Source of the DNA: JBCDCY01 sp039180875
GTDB taxonomy: Bacteria; Pseudomonadota; Alphaproteobacteria; Rhodobacterales; Rhodobacteraceae
DNA length: 64,000 nt
Assembly: GCA_039180875.1 (NCBI GenBank)
Contig: JBCDCY010000008.1
Location: forward strand, 1-64,000
Reading direction: 5' to 3'
The translations under genes and the position numbers were made by a program. Under the pieces are notes generated by a model. It did not search any database and was not told the DNA's origin. It saw nothing but the letters and a program-made list of their open reading frames with translations. Each line of letters begins with the position of its first letter. Position 1 is the first letter of the stretch. Shown here piece by piece: positions 23,253 to 30,967 of the stretch.

Positions 23253-23798
23253 ATGACCGGTCTTCGACGCGCCCTCGCGGCCCTGGCCCTGCTCGTCCTG
23301 GGATCGCCGGCGGCCGCCCAGGCGCCGAGCTACCTGATGCTGGTGGATCGGCTGGACCGGCCGGAGGACGGCTACTGCGTCGACGTCCTGGGCGCCGGGC
23401 GGACGTTCCGGACCGATCTCCCGCTCAACGTCCACAACTGCAAACCGGGCGCCGCGCCCGACGGTCTGGTCACGCACCGGACCGACGGAACGCTCTACAT
23501 GGCGGCGTTCGACCTTTGCCTGACGGCCTACGGCGTCAATCGCGTTTCGTTGCCCGGGGCGCCCGTCCTTCTCCGCCCCTGCGGTGCGAACGAGGGGTTC
23601 TTCCCGACGGCTGAGCTGCAGAGCTGGACGTTCGACGACACCGGGCAGGTGCGGTTGCAAAACTCCGCCCTCTGCCTGCGGGCCGGCAGCGCCGCGACCC
23701 GCACGTTCAGCCCAACGCACCGCTGGCGCACGCTCACGCTGGACCTGTGTGAGGATGCGCCCCCTGCGCTGTCGCGGTGGACCCTGGTCGCGCGCTGA
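23253..23798 (+). CDS. Small exported protein with a ricin-B-lectin-like repeat pattern
   Basis: 181 residues. A signal peptide (residues 1-22, ending A-A-A-Q-A) is followed by a Cys-containing mature chain with repeated units: Y-C-V-D-V, H-N-C-K, F-D-L-C-L-T-A-Y-G, L-R-P-C, W-T-F-D-D-T-G-Q-V-R-L, S-A-L-C-L-R-A-G, R-W-T-L-V. This alternation resembles the beta-trefoil ricin-type carbohydrate-binding domain (C-L-D ... Q-x-W). Binding is not proved. SD GGAGGA sits 8 bp before the ATG. It follows the MBL gene by 47 bp. Confidence 0.6.
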   Translation: MTGLRRALAALALLVLGSPAAAQAPSYLMLVDRLDRPEDGYCVDVLGAGRTFRTDLPLNVHNCKPGAAPDGLVTHRTDGTLYMAAFDLCLTAYGVNRVSLPGAPVLLRPCGANEGFFPTAELQSWTFDDTGQVRLQNSALCLRAGSAATRTFSPTHRWRTLTLDLCEDAPPALSRWTLVAR

Positions 23799-23830
23799 GG
23801 TCCACCCAACGGGCCCCGGGGTGCCTGCGG

Positions 23831-24427
23831 TCAGTGCGCGCCCTTGCTCGGCCCGAGGACCGTGAGGCTTGTCGCCGCGATGTCATGGAGAAGCGCGGGA
23901 TCGGCGTTGGATCGTGCTGTGACGCCGATGGCGCGGCCCTGTGCCACGAAGAACCGCGCCAGGGTTTGGGGATCGCTGCCCTCCGGCAGGTCGCCCGCCT
24001 GCTCGGCGCTGCGCAAGCGATCGTAGAGCGCCCGCTCCTCCTCCGCGAAGGCGCGCTGCAGGCGGCGGCGGACCTTGCCGGATCGGGCCTCGCTGCTCAT
24101 GGATGCGAGGATGAGAAAGCAGCCCGCCTCCGCGCTCTCGCTGGTCAGGGTTGCGATCAGCTGATGCAGGTAGCCGTGTATCGCGTCGCGGATATCCGGT
24201 GCGGACAGCGTGGCTGCCCATTCGGTGCGGGAGTTGCGGAGATAGCGGTCGATCGCGGCGAGAAACAGCGTCTCCTTATCCTGGAACGCCCCGTAGAGGG
24301 AGCCGCGCCCAAGGCCCGTTGCATCGGTCAGGTCCTGGATCGAGGTCGCGTCGAACCCGTAGCGCCAGAAGGTCCGCATGGCGCGCTCGAGCACTTCCTC
24401 AGTGTCGAACTTCCGAACTCCAACCAT
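23831..24427 (-). CDS. TetR/AcrR family regulator
   Basis: 198 residues. The HTH starts R-K-F-D-T-E-E-V-L-E-R-A-M and has G-R-G-S-L-Y-G-A-F-Q-D-K as recognition helix. The ligand domain resembles the group with G-C-F-L-I-L-A-S and S-A-E-Q-A-G-D-L-P near the C-terminus, many of which sense electrophiles. It is the third gene of a minus-strand unit (SDR, GST, tetR; 114 bp after GST), so it may control the divergent catabolic promoters at 26.5-26.7 kb. The start at 24427 fits family length. Confidence 0.85.
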   Translation of the reverse strand: MVGVRKFDTEEVLERAMRTFWRYGFDATSIQDLTDATGLGRGSLYGAFQDKETLFLAAIDRYLRNSRTEWAATLSAPDIRDAIHGYLHQLIATLTSESAEAGCFLILASMSSEARSGKVRRRLQRAFAEEERALYDRLRSAEQAGDLPEGSDPQTLARFFVAQGRAIGVTARSNADPALLHDIAATSLTVLGPSKGAH

Positions 24428-24541
24428 CCCAGCACTCGCTCCCAGGTCCTGACCGTGCGGTCCAATTCGGTGCCGCGACGCTTCGATATTGCACGGCGAC
24501 ACGTCGCGTCGCCAGGGCGGAAACGGCGCCGCCGCGCCACC

Positions 24542-25582
24542 TCAGACCAAGTGGGCGATGGTCTCACCAGGTGGGTGGCCAGGCCAGTCGATGGCACCCG
24601 CCCGGATCGAGGGGCGCGCAAAGGCCGCGTCGGCAAAGCCTGCAACGGCTGGTCGGTCCGCCCACATCCAGCCGTAGCCGAGATAGAGCAGCCGGAAGAG
24701 GCTCACGCCCCAGAAGACGTCGGCCAGGGTGAAGTCGTCGCCCGCGATCCAGTCGCCGGGGCGCGCGTTGAGGACTGCGTCCAGCGCCGCGATGGCACCG
24801 GCCGTGTCCGCGATGATGCCCTTCATCGACGCGGGATCGTGCACGAACTGACGGCCCGCCTCCTCCTTCAGCAGCTTGTGCTCGTAGGCGAGGCGCAGGG
24901 GCGAGTCGTCCTCCAGCGCATCGCGCCGGGCGCGGATCTGCTCGATCTTGCGGAGATGGGCGTCCTTCATCCCGGCCTGGATCGGGGCGGGTCGATGATC
25001 GCCGTCCGGGTTGGGGCCGTAGAACAGGCCGGCCATCGGCAGCCCGTCGACCCGCTCGACCTCCGCCATCACGATTGCGCGGTGCGCGTCCGGGATCAGC
25101 CGCCCGCCGGAGAGCGTATCGGCGTGCAGCGCGATCAGGCGGCTGTCGGCGATCACGGCGCCGAGTTCGTGGTCCACGAGGGTCGGCACGACCAACGGGT
25201 CGAACCCCTCTCCCTCCGTCCCGGTGGCCCCGGAATAGGACGAGACCATCGTCGCACTGGCCGCGAGCGGAGAGGCGAGGCGCAGCGCCACGTAGTCGGG
25301 GTGATAGTTCTCGGCCAGCGGCGGCATGATGACCAATTCGTTGCTGGCGAAGCCCTGCCCCGCCTCGAAGAGCGCCGCCCGCGACTTCTGCGAACAGATC
25401 GACATGACGAAGTGGAAGAGCTCGAGCCTCGGCGCAGGCGCCTCCTCCGCCCGGGGTCGGTCGGGCGTGGGATGATCGGGGCTGACGATCGTGCGCCGGG
25501 CGGCGTCGCCGACCGCGCCGAGGCGTGCGGCCTTTGCGAGCGGGCCTGTATCGGTCTTGCCGGGCGTCGTGTGGGTGTTCAT
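24542..25582 (-). CDS. Glutathione S-transferase family protein, LinD-like
   Basis: 346 residues, longer than ordinary GSTs (~210) and near the length of the reductive dehalogenase LinD. A short N-terminal extension precedes a thioredoxin-like domain starting L-E-L-F-H-F-V-M-S-I-C-S-Q-K-S-R. The cis-Pro region is V-P-T-L-V-D-H and D-S-R-L-I-A-L-H is the GSH-binding Asp-Ser. The C-terminal helical domain has W-I-A-G-D-D-F-T-L-A-D-V. LinD removes chlorine from chlorohydroquinones with glutathione. That role fits the neighbouring TfdB-like and hydroxyquinol genes, but substrate specificity is inferred. SD GAGGAG is 7 bp before the ATG. Confidence 0.72.
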   Translation of the reverse strand: MNTHTTPGKTDTGPLAKAARLGAVGDAARRTIVSPDHPTPDRPRAEEAPAPRLELFHFVMSICSQKSRAALFEAGQGFASNELVIMPPLAENYHPDYVALRLASPLAASATMVSSYSGATGTEGEGFDPLVVPTLVDHELGAVIADSRLIALHADTLSGGRLIPDAHRAIVMAEVERVDGLPMAGLFYGPNPDGDHRPAPIQAGMKDAHLRKIEQIRARRDALEDDSPLRLAYEHKLLKEEAGRQFVHDPASMKGIIADTAGAIAALDAVLNARPGDWIAGDDFTLADVFWGVSLFRLLYLGYGWMWADRPAVAGFADAAFARPSIRAGAIDWPGHPPGETIAHLV

Positions 25583-25593
25583 GGCGGATCTCC

Positions 25594-26382
25594 TCAAATG
25601 GCGTTTCGCATGCCGGCATCGACCAGGATCTCCGTCCCGGTGATGGCAGTGGCGTGGGGGCCGGCGGCGAAGAGCACCGCATCGGCGATCTCGGAGGGCT
25701 GCACGAAGCGGCGGAGGTCGAGGCCAAGCTCAGCCGGAATGGCGGTCTGCACCGCCTCCTCGACCGTGACGCCGGCCCGCGCGGCATATTGCTCGATCTG
25801 TCCACCCGGCTCCGTCCACTGCGGCGTGAGCGTCGGCCCCGGAGAGATGCAGACGGCCCGCACCCCCTTCGGCCCGAACTCCTTGGACAACGTCTTGGTG
25901 AGGCTCAACAACGCGGCCTTGGTGGCGCAGTAGTCGGGCTGGATGGTGATCGGTTCGCGGGCGAGCGCACTGGCGACAGAGACGACGGCACCGCCACTTT
26001 CGACGAGATGCGGCAGGGCGGCGCGGCAGGCGCGGACGACGGAGAAGAAGTTGATCTCGAAGAGCCGCGACCAGTCGTCATCGCCGGTCGCAAGAAAGCC
26101 CTCCCGCACCGGCGAGGCGCCGAGATTGTTGACGAGCACGTCGAGGCCGCCCATGGCCGCGACCGCCGCCTCGATCAGCTTGGGCGGGCCGTCGCGGGTG
26201 CCGAGGTCGAGCTCGAGCGCCGCGCCGCCGGAGGCCTCGACGATCTCTCGCAGTTCGGCGGTGACGCGGATGTCGGCCGACGAGACCTGAGCCCCCTCGG
26301 CCGCCAGGCGCCGCACGATCTCGAGACCGATGCCGACGCCGGCCCCCGTCACGACGATGCGTTTGCGCGCGTAGAGCTGCAT
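25594..26382 (-). CDS. SDR family oxidoreductase
   Basis: A 262-residue short-chain dehydrogenase with V-T-G-A-G-V-G-I-G-L (cofactor), N-N-L-G-A-S, the catalytic Ser region V-S-V-A-S-A, Y-C-A-T-K, and the C-terminal G-T-E-I-L-V-D-A-G-M. It starts the minus-strand arm of the catabolic island (11 bp before the GST gene) and diverges from the plus-strand aromatic operon. Dehydrogenation of a ring cis-diol or reduction of a quinone would be reasonable, but neither can be read from sequence. The start at 26382 fits the family; the frame is open further upstream without homology. Confidence 0.85.
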   Translation of the reverse strand: MQLYARKRIVVTGAGVGIGLEIVRRLAAEGAQVSSADIRVTAELREIVEASGGAALELDLGTRDGPPKLIEAAVAAMGGLDVLVNNLGASPVREGFLATGDDDWSRLFEINFFSVVRACRAALPHLVESGGAVVSVASALAREPITIQPDYCATKAALLSLTKTLSKEFGPKGVRAVCISPGPTLTPQWTEPGGQIEQYAARAGVTVEEAVQTAIPAELGLDLRRFVQPSEIADAVLFAAGPHATAITGTEILVDAGMRNAI

Positions 26383-26534
26383 CAGACGAGATCCGCCGAT
26401 GGGCGCGCGCGATCTCCTCCCGCCGGTGTCGCGGCGACGGGGGTGCACCCTGGCTTCGCGCGCTCCCGCACGCTGCCGCAGCAAAAAAGCCTGCGATGGA
26501 CGGCCATGGCGATTCCTCCTGTGGGGAGGTTCTC

Positions 26535-26562
26535 TTATTATGGACTGTAAAGTCAATAATAA
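26535..26562. promoter_or_regulatory. 12-bp AT-rich inverted repeat upstream of the SDR-GST-tetR unit
   Basis: TTATTATGGACT and AGTCAATAATAA face each other across GTAA with one mismatch. It lies ~150 bp upstream of the SDR start, in a strip much more AT-rich than its surroundings. The 9-mer TATTATGGA recurs in inverse orientation at 26698-26706 next to the opposing promoter, so one regulator may touch both divergent promoters. Confidence 0.55.
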
Positions 26563-26659
26563 TCTGATGGAGCTTGATTTGCCCTTGAGTCTACTAATTG
26601 CCTAACGAGCGTTGAGAATTTTCAACAGTTTGTTGAGGCTTGCCCATGGCGTTTCACCG
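26563..26659. other. AT-rich intergenic stretch
   Basis: No supportable gene. It contains overlapping short dyads (GTTGA/TCAAC at 26611-26626 and CAAC/GTTG just after) and is clearly lower in GC than the flanking genes. Together with the neighbouring elements it makes up the regulatory gap of the catabolic island. Confidence 0.4.
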
Positions 26660-26706
26660 TTGACGGATGCCCCATTGGAAAATACTGTACCGATCGATCC
26701 ATAATA
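26660..26706 (+). promoter_or_regulatory. Putative promoter and operator of the aromatic catabolic operon
   Basis: TTGACG (26660-26665), a 17-bp spacer and TACTGT (26683-26688) make a plausible sigma-70 promoter on the plus strand. Immediately after, TACCGATCG (26688-26696) equals the left nine bases of the TetR operator at 19438, and TCCATAATA (26698-26706) is the reverse complement of TATTATGGA in the upstream inverted repeat. Start of transcription would be near 26696, inside these elements, so repression there is plausible. Confidence 0.5.
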
Positions 26707-26737
26707 GACTGAATGGTCACAGATCAGGAGGAAGCGC

Positions 26738-27019
26738 GTGTCCACCACGGGGAAGCTCATGCCCAAATGCGCACTCCGGTCCATGGCTGCCACAGGCCAC
26801 GAAGAGACCATGGTGCTGACATCGCGCATCGGCCCGCAGGCCGTCCGGCTGATCGTCGCCAAAACCGCCTTGGCGACGCGCAGCCCGTCCTTCGATGAGA
26901 AACCGCGCGATGGCGAACGCGGTCCGCGCCGTCGCGATCGGCTGCGCCAGAGCCCGGCGCCGTTTCCAACCCGCCGCGACCCCCGCCCAGTTCACGCCGA
27001 GAGAGGACCCCGCCGATGA
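26738..27019 (+). CDS. Possible small leader gene of the catabolic operon
   Basis: A 93-codon frame from a GTG that follows AGGAGG by about 7 bp; its stop overlaps the next gene's start (ATGA). The signals and the promoter just upstream speak for translation. The sequence (rich in Arg, Pro and Gly in its second half) matches nothing I recognise, and codon use is not convincing. It may be a short unknown protein, a coupling leader, or chance. Low confidence. Confidence 0.3.
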   Translation: MSTTGKLMPKCALRSMAATGHEETMVLTSRIGPQAVRLIVAKTALATRSPSFDEKPRDGERGPRRRDRLRQSPAPFPTRRDPRPVHAERGPRR

Positions 27020-27903
27020 CCCATGACAAGGATACCTTCCTGCTCTGGCAGGGCACGATGCGAGAGATGCCGGTCGATGCTCAGCTGCGCATCGCGCGCG
27101 ACACCGGCTTCGGCAAGATCTCGATCACCCCGCTCCATGTCAGCCAGTGGATGGAGGACGGGCTCTCCGCCGCCGCGATGCGCGCCATGGCGGCCGATCA
27201 TGGGGTGCGGCTCGCCCATCTCGACCCGCTCACGCGGTGGGCGGGGAAATGGCTGCCCGACAATGTCGATCCGGCCTTCCACCCTTTCCTCGGCTTCGAG
27301 GTCGACCGCTTTCTCGACCTGGCGCGGGAGATGGGGGTGGAGAGCATGTCGACGATCTGCTCCTTTCCCGCCGGTGCAGTGAACCGGGCAGAGCTTACCG
27401 AGCGTTTCGCCGCGATCTGCGCCCGGGCCGCGCGTCACGATATCCGCTGCGATCTGGAGTTCATCCCGTTCTGGGGCCTGTTCGATCTGAATATGGCCTG
27501 GCAGATCGTGCGCGATGCCGGCGCCGACAATGCCGGCATCGTCTTCGACTACTGGCATTTTATGCGCGGCAACCCGGATCTGGAGCTGTTGCGCACCCTC
27601 CCCGGTGAGCGGATCAGCGCCGTGCAGCTCGCCGACGCCACGCTCAGCTTTCCAGCCGACCGCAGCGCCGTCGACGACTGCCTCAACCACCGCGTTCCCT
27701 GCGGTGAGGGGGAGTTCCCGGTGAGCGAGATCACCCAGACCCTGGCCGAGATCGGCGGGCTGCGCAACGTGGGGCCGGAGATCTTCTCGGCCAAGTTCGA
27801 TCGGATGGGCGAGCAGGAGATCATCGCCGCCATCCGTGAGTTCTTCCCGCGCGCGCTCCAGCAGGCCGGTGTCCTCGGCGACTACCGCGCCGCGGCGGCG
27901 TAG
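27016..27903 (+). CDS. Sugar phosphate isomerase/epimerase family (xylose-isomerase-like TIM barrel)
   Basis: 295 residues. Barrel strands and metal ligands of the AP-endonuclease-2 fold are visible: L-A-H-L-D-P-L, C-D-L-E-F-I-P-F-W-G-L (Glu), V-F-D-Y-W-H-F (Asp/His), V-Q-L-A-D-A, P-C-G-E-G-E-F-P, and N-V-G-P-E-I-F-S (Glu). Family members isomerise sugars or keto acids using a divalent metal. In this aromatic operon it may act on a ring-derived keto compound or an alternative substrate; that is inference. SD GAGAGGA lies upstream and the start overlaps the small preceding frame. Confidence 0.8.
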   Translation: MTHDKDTFLLWQGTMREMPVDAQLRIARDTGFGKISITPLHVSQWMEDGLSAAAMRAMAADHGVRLAHLDPLTRWAGKWLPDNVDPAFHPFLGFEVDRFLDLAREMGVESMSTICSFPAGAVNRAELTERFAAICARAARHDIRCDLEFIPFWGLFDLNMAWQIVRDAGADNAGIVFDYWHFMRGNPDLELLRTLPGERISAVQLADATLSFPADRSAVDDCLNHRVPCGEGEFPVSEITQTLAEIGGLRNVGPEIFSAKFDRMGEQEIIAAIREFFPRALQQAGVLGDYRAAAA

Positions 27904-27932
27904 CGACCTGCGAACATCTGGGAGGAAGGACC

Positions 27933-28820
27933 ATGGTCCACGCGATCACCCACCACACGGCCCAGCTGCGTGACATCAAGATGCATTACACCGTGGCCGG
28001 GTCGGGCCCGCCGATCCTGCTGGTGCATGGCTGGCCGCACACCGCCTATGGCTGGCGCGAGGTGCAGCAGCGCTTGGCCGACGCCTACACCGTGATCGCC
28101 GCCGATGTGCGCGGTGCGGGCTACACCACGAAGGCCGAAGACGGCTACGACGCCGACAATATGGCCCGCGATCTGCGGGCGCTGGTGAAGGACCATCTCG
28201 GCCACGAGAAGGTCGTCGTCGTCGGCCACGACTGGGGCGCGGTCTGGGCCTACCACTACGCCGCACTGTTCCGCGATGAGGTCATCGGCCTCGGCAATTT
28301 CGAGATGATGATGCCCGGCACCGGCGGGCACGAGGCGGGGATGCAGCCCAAGCCCAGGGGCCAGTTCTTCTGGCACATGGCCTGGCACTCGGTGCCCGTC
28401 TACCCCGAGGAGCTGATCCGCGGGAACGAGCGGAAGTATCTCGCCTACTACTACACCGAGTTCGCCTATAACCCGACCGCCATCACGCGCGAGGCCCTCG
28501 ACGAGTACGAGCACTGCTTCAAGCTTTTCGGCGCGCTTCGCGCCGGCATCCAGCTTTACCAGCATTTCTGGGACGACGCCGAGCAGGCGGCCGAGCACAT
28601 GAAGACCCCGCTCGCGTGCCCGGTGATCGCCTGGGGCGGTGGGGCGCTGATGAACGACTGGTGCCGGGAGAGCATGGAGAAGGTCGCCAGCGACGTCTCC
28701 GGCGGCGGCATTCCGAACTGCGGCCATTGGGTCGCGGAAGAGCAGCCCGACTTCGTCGCCGACCGTATCCGTGAACTGGCGGAGAAGGCGTTCTCTGCCA
28801 CCTCGATCGCCGCCGCATAA
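27933..28820 (+). CDS. Alpha/beta hydrolase (epoxide hydrolase / haloalkanoate dehalogenase-like)
   Basis: 295 residues with the alpha/beta hydrolase fold. The oxyanion motif is H-G-W-P-H-T, the nucleophile elbow is G-H-D-W-G-A (Asp, as in epoxide hydrolases and haloacetate dehalogenases, not Ser), and the catalytic His is in N-C-G-H-W-V-A-E-E-Q-P. An Asp nucleophile means attack on an epoxide or a C-halogen carbon, forming an ester intermediate. Either would fit a pathway handling halogenated or epoxidised aromatics. SD GGGAGGAAGG precedes the ATG; the gap to the TIM-barrel gene is 29 bp. Confidence 0.83.
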   Translation: MVHAITHHTAQLRDIKMHYTVAGSGPPILLVHGWPHTAYGWREVQQRLADAYTVIAADVRGAGYTTKAEDGYDADNMARDLRALVKDHLGHEKVVVVGHDWGAVWAYHYAALFRDEVIGLGNFEMMMPGTGGHEAGMQPKPRGQFFWHMAWHSVPVYPEELIRGNERKYLAYYYTEFAYNPTAITREALDEYEHCFKLFGALRAGIQLYQHFWDDAEQAAEHMKTPLACPVIAWGGGALMNDWCRESMEKVASDVSGGGIPNCGHWVAEEQPDFVADRIRELAEKAFSATSIAAA

Positions 28821-28867
28821 CGCCGATCTCCGGGCGGCCTGTCCCGGAGCAGCCAGAGGACAGCCAG

Positions 28868-29797
28868 ATGACCGGCGCCGCCAAGACCACCCCCGACATG
28901 ATCACCGAGATGACGCTGGCCGAATATGCCGGCGCGGCCGATCCCCGGATCCGCCGCATCCTTGCCAGCCTGATCACTCACCTGCACGCCTTCGCCAAGG
29001 ACGTGGAGCTGAAGCCCGACGAGATCATCGCCGCCGCCCAGTTCCTCACCTGGGGCGGCAAGATCAGCGACGAGAAGCGCCACGAATTCATCCTGATGTC
29101 GGACACGCTCGGCCTGACGATGCTGGCGGAGACCATGGCCGACGATCTGCCCGAGGGGGCGTTCGAGCCCTCCGTCCTCGGCCCCTTCTATCGGGAGGGC
29201 AGCCCGTGGATCGAGCATTTCGACACGATCTCGCGGGGCGAGAATGACGGGCTGCCCTGTTTGGTGGAGGGACGCGTGACTCACCTGGACGGCACGCCGG
29301 TCGCCGGGGCCGAGCTCGACATCTGGCAGACCAACAACAACGGGCTCTACGAAAACGTGGATCCCGACCAGCCCGACTACAATCTGCGCGGCCGGCTGAA
29401 GACCCGCGACGACGGCACCTATTCGTTCTGGACCGTGCGGCCTGAGGCCTATCCGATCCCTGTCGACGGACCCGTCGGCGCGCTGCTCGAGGCAGGCGGG
29501 CGCCACAACATGCGCCCGGCCCATATCCACTTCATCGTCTCCGCCCCGGGCCTAAAGACCGTGGTCTCGGAGATCTTCGACGCCGAGGACAAGTGGCTCG
29601 GCGGCGATGCGGTCTTCGGCGTGAAGGACAGCCTCAAGGTAGAGTTCACCGAGGTCGACGAGCCGGAGATGGCCGCGAAGTACGGCCAGCCCAACCCCTT
29701 CGTGCGCATGACCTACGACTTCCGCCTGGTCGAGGGTGAGCGGGCGAAGGTCTCGTTCTCCACCGGTGCGACGGACCGGACGATGTCGGCGGCATGA
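28868..29797 (+). CDS. Intradiol ring-cleavage dioxygenase, probably hydroxyquinol 1,2-dioxygenase
   Basis: A 309-residue nonheme Fe(III) enzyme. The N-terminal helical dimerisation domain (residues ~1-100) precedes the catalytic beta domain, with two Tyr ligands in N-G-L-Y-E-N-V-D-P and P-D-Y-N-L-R-G and two His in R-P-A-H-I-H-F. It opens catechol-type rings between the two hydroxyls. The next gene, maleylacetate reductase, takes the direct product of hydroxyquinol cleavage, and no cycloisomerase is present, so hydroxyquinol (or a chlorinated form) is the preferred substrate call. The stop overlaps the next start (ATGA). Confidence 0.85.
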   Translation: MTGAAKTTPDMITEMTLAEYAGAADPRIRRILASLITHLHAFAKDVELKPDEIIAAAQFLTWGGKISDEKRHEFILMSDTLGLTMLAETMADDLPEGAFEPSVLGPFYREGSPWIEHFDTISRGENDGLPCLVEGRVTHLDGTPVAGAELDIWQTNNNGLYENVDPDQPDYNLRGRLKTRDDGTYSFWTVRPEAYPIPVDGPVGALLEAGGRHNMRPAHIHFIVSAPGLKTVVSEIFDAEDKWLGGDAVFGVKDSLKVEFTEVDEPEMAAKYGQPNPFVRMTYDFRLVEGERAKVSFSTGATDRTMSAA

Positions 29798-30846
29798 GGC
29801 CCTTTGCCTATCAAGCTGCGCCAATGCGGGTCGTCTTCGGCGCAGGGCGCCGGAGCAATGCGGCGGCGGAGCTTGAGCGGCTCGGCGCCCGTCGTGCGCT
29901 GCTGCTCTCAACGCCTGAGCAGGAGGGCGATGTAAGGGCCCTGGCAGAGACGCTCGGCCCACGCGCCGCCGGACTGTTTGCGGGCGCCGCCATGCACACG
30001 CCGACCGACGTGACGGAGCGTGCGATGACCATGCTGGGCGAGGTCCGGGCCGATGCCGTCCTCGCCATGGGGGGCGGCTCGACGATCGGGCTCGCCAAGG
30101 CCATCGCGCTCCGCACCGATCTGGCGCAACTGGCGATCCCGACGACGTTCGCGGGCTCGGAGATGACGCCGATCATCGGCCAGACCGAGGCTGGGCGGAA
30201 GACGACCCAGACCACCCGGAAGGTCTTGCCGGAGACCGTCATCTACGATGCCGACCTCGTCCGGACCCTTCCGGCCGCGGTGGCCGGACCCTCGGCCATG
30301 AACGCCATCGCCCATGCCGTCGAAGCCCTTTACGCAGAGGATGGAAGTCCCGTCATCTCACTCATGGCGGAGGAGGCGATCCGCGCCATCGGCGGGGCCC
30401 TCCCGGCGATCATGGAGCGGCAAGATCCGGCGGCGCTTGAGCAGGCGCTTTACGGCGCCTGGCTGGCGGGTGCCTGCCTCGGATCGGTCGGCATGGCGAT
30501 CCATCATAAGATCTGCCACGTGCTTGGCGGCAGTTTCGGCCTGCCCCACGCGCCGATCCACTGCCTGATGATCCCCTATTCCGCCCACTACAACGCCGAG
30601 GCGGCGCCGCGGGCGATGGATCGCGTGGCAAGGGCCTTGGGCGCCGACGATGCCCCCGCAGCGCTCCATGATCTGATGCGCCTGGCCAACGCCCAGACGC
30701 GCCTCAGCGACTTTGGCCTGACGGAGGGCGATCTGGATGAGGCGGCCGCCATCGCGGTCGAGCAGCCCTACTGGAACCCGCGCCCCGTCACCCGCGGCGG
30801 CGTTCGGGAGATGCTGCACGCCGCGTGGGAAGGCCGGGCGCCGTGA
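29794..30846 (+). CDS. Maleylacetate reductase
   Basis: 350 residues, an iron-alcohol-dehydrogenase-like fold. Typical blocks: V-V-F-G-A-G at the first strand, the cofactor loop M-G-G-G-S-T-I-G-L-A-K-A-I-A, P-T-T-F-A-G-S-E-M-T, M-N-A-I-A-H-A-V-E-A-L-Y, and G-S-F-G-L-P-H-A-P-I-H. The enzyme reduces maleylacetate to 3-oxoadipate with NADH, linking hydroxyquinol cleavage to central metabolism, and some members also remove chlorine from 2-chloromaleylacetate. Translationally coupled to the dioxygenase (ATGA). Confidence 0.9.
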   Translation: MRPFAYQAAPMRVVFGAGRRSNAAAELERLGARRALLLSTPEQEGDVRALAETLGPRAAGLFAGAAMHTPTDVTERAMTMLGEVRADAVLAMGGGSTIGLAKAIALRTDLAQLAIPTTFAGSEMTPIIGQTEAGRKTTQTTRKVLPETVIYDADLVRTLPAAVAGPSAMNAIAHAVEALYAEDGSPVISLMAEEAIRAIGGALPAIMERQDPAALEQALYGAWLAGACLGSVGMAIHHKICHVLGGSFGLPHAPIHCLMIPYSAHYNAEAAPRAMDRVARALGADDAPAALHDLMRLANAQTRLSDFGLTEGDLDEAAAIAVEQPYWNPRPVTRGGVREMLHAAWEGRAP

Positions 30847-30967
30847 GGACGCGCCTCCACTGCCCTGCCCCAAGGCGCCGGCCCGTCCTCGGCCAAGCGC
30901 CGGCCTGGAAGCCGACCGCGACGATCCAACCCTGGCGAACGCCTGAAGAAGCAAAGGGAGCCGCGCC

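Noticed and set aside
23777..25933. 718-codon open frame on the plus strand
   Set aside because: Antisense to tetR, GST and SDR genes whose protein motifs are clear; no motif in the plus-strand translation.
26602..26862. 86-codon minus-strand frame in the AT-rich gap
   Set aside because: Crosses the proposed promoter, lacks a ribosome-binding site and has no recognisable features.
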